Positions 31,059-31,084 of a DNA stretch of 31,084 nt are shown piece after piece. The stretch's first letter is position 1. The number at the start of each line of letters is the position of its first letter. Under the pieces are notes generated by a model. The model was given only the letters and a program-made list of their open reading frames with translations, was not told the origin of the DNA and searched no databases. The stretch comes from Byssochlamys sp. IMV 00236 (taxonomy: Eukaryota > Ascomycota > Eurotiomycetes > Eurotiales > Thermoascaceae). The stretch spans positions 1 through 31,084 of the forward strand of contig MSJH02000551.1 in assembly GCA_001931875.2 (NCBI GenBank), read 5' to 3'. The position numbers were made by a program, and so were the translations under genes.

Positions 31059-31080
31059 TTTTTTTTTTTTTTTTTTTTTT
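31059..31080. repeat. T22 homopolymer near the right edge
   Basis: Twenty-two T residues, probably inside an upstream CSN8 intron. The minus strand reads AAGTAAAA at the very edge, a possible donor. Confidence 0.9.
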
Positions 31081-31084
31081 ACTT

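Noticed and set aside
1..31084. CRISPR array, rRNA or bacterial-type operon features
   Set aside because: The sequence is intron-rich eukaryotic nuclear DNA; no regularly spaced identical repeats or rRNA segments were seen. The 22-23-nt TTCGACC series is a degenerate transposon-end motif, not a CRISPR.

Overview
The window looks like nuclear DNA of an early-diverging fungus, most likely a Mucoromycota (Mucorales-type) species. The evidence is an AT-rich sequence, many spliceosomal introns of about 45-70 nt with GTAAGT-type donors, closely packed genes, AATAAA polyadenylation hexamers, long A/T homopolymers, and decayed transposons resembling families I associate with Mucorales. The species cannot be named from sequence alone.

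Left block (1-7723): an LSH/HELLS/Irc5-type SNF2 chromatin remodeller (+), a Bax inhibitor-1 family membrane protein (+) only 72 nt behind it, and a convergent bifunctional inositol pyrophosphate kinase/phosphatase of the Vip1/Asp1/PPIP5K family (-). The two convergent stop codons are 9 nt apart.

Accessory block (7724-13733): a small secreted cationic peptide gene (-). After it comes a decayed Tc1/mariner (IS630-type) transposon with inverted ends and a 22-23-nt-phased motif array. An unlisted 53-residue single-pass membrane protein ORF lies between the transposon ends. Next is a heavily deleted Ty3/gypsy retrotransposon (gag, reverse transcriptase and integrase fragments), then a short ORF with a YVRKS motif that may be a relic of a serine-recombinase-like domain.

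Core block (13734-25951): an 18-exon VPS13 lipid-transfer gene of 3179 codons (+), convergent with ribosomal protein eS1 (-). eS1 is divergent from ribosomal protein eS30 (+) across a shared promoter of about 313 bp. In both ribosomal protein genes an intron falls immediately behind the start codon, and eS1 has a 16-nt microexon.

Right block (25952-31084): about 2.2 kb without a recognisable gene, then an IQ-motif coiled-coil protein (+) and the 3' part of COP9 signalosome subunit 8 (-), whose 5' end lies beyond the window.

The genes do not form one pathway. Most are housekeeping genes. The novelty candidates are the small secreted and small membrane proteins, the structured transposon ends and the unusual splicing architecture. 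Exon boundaries were worked out by hand from splice consensus, reading phase and family conservation, without transcript data.
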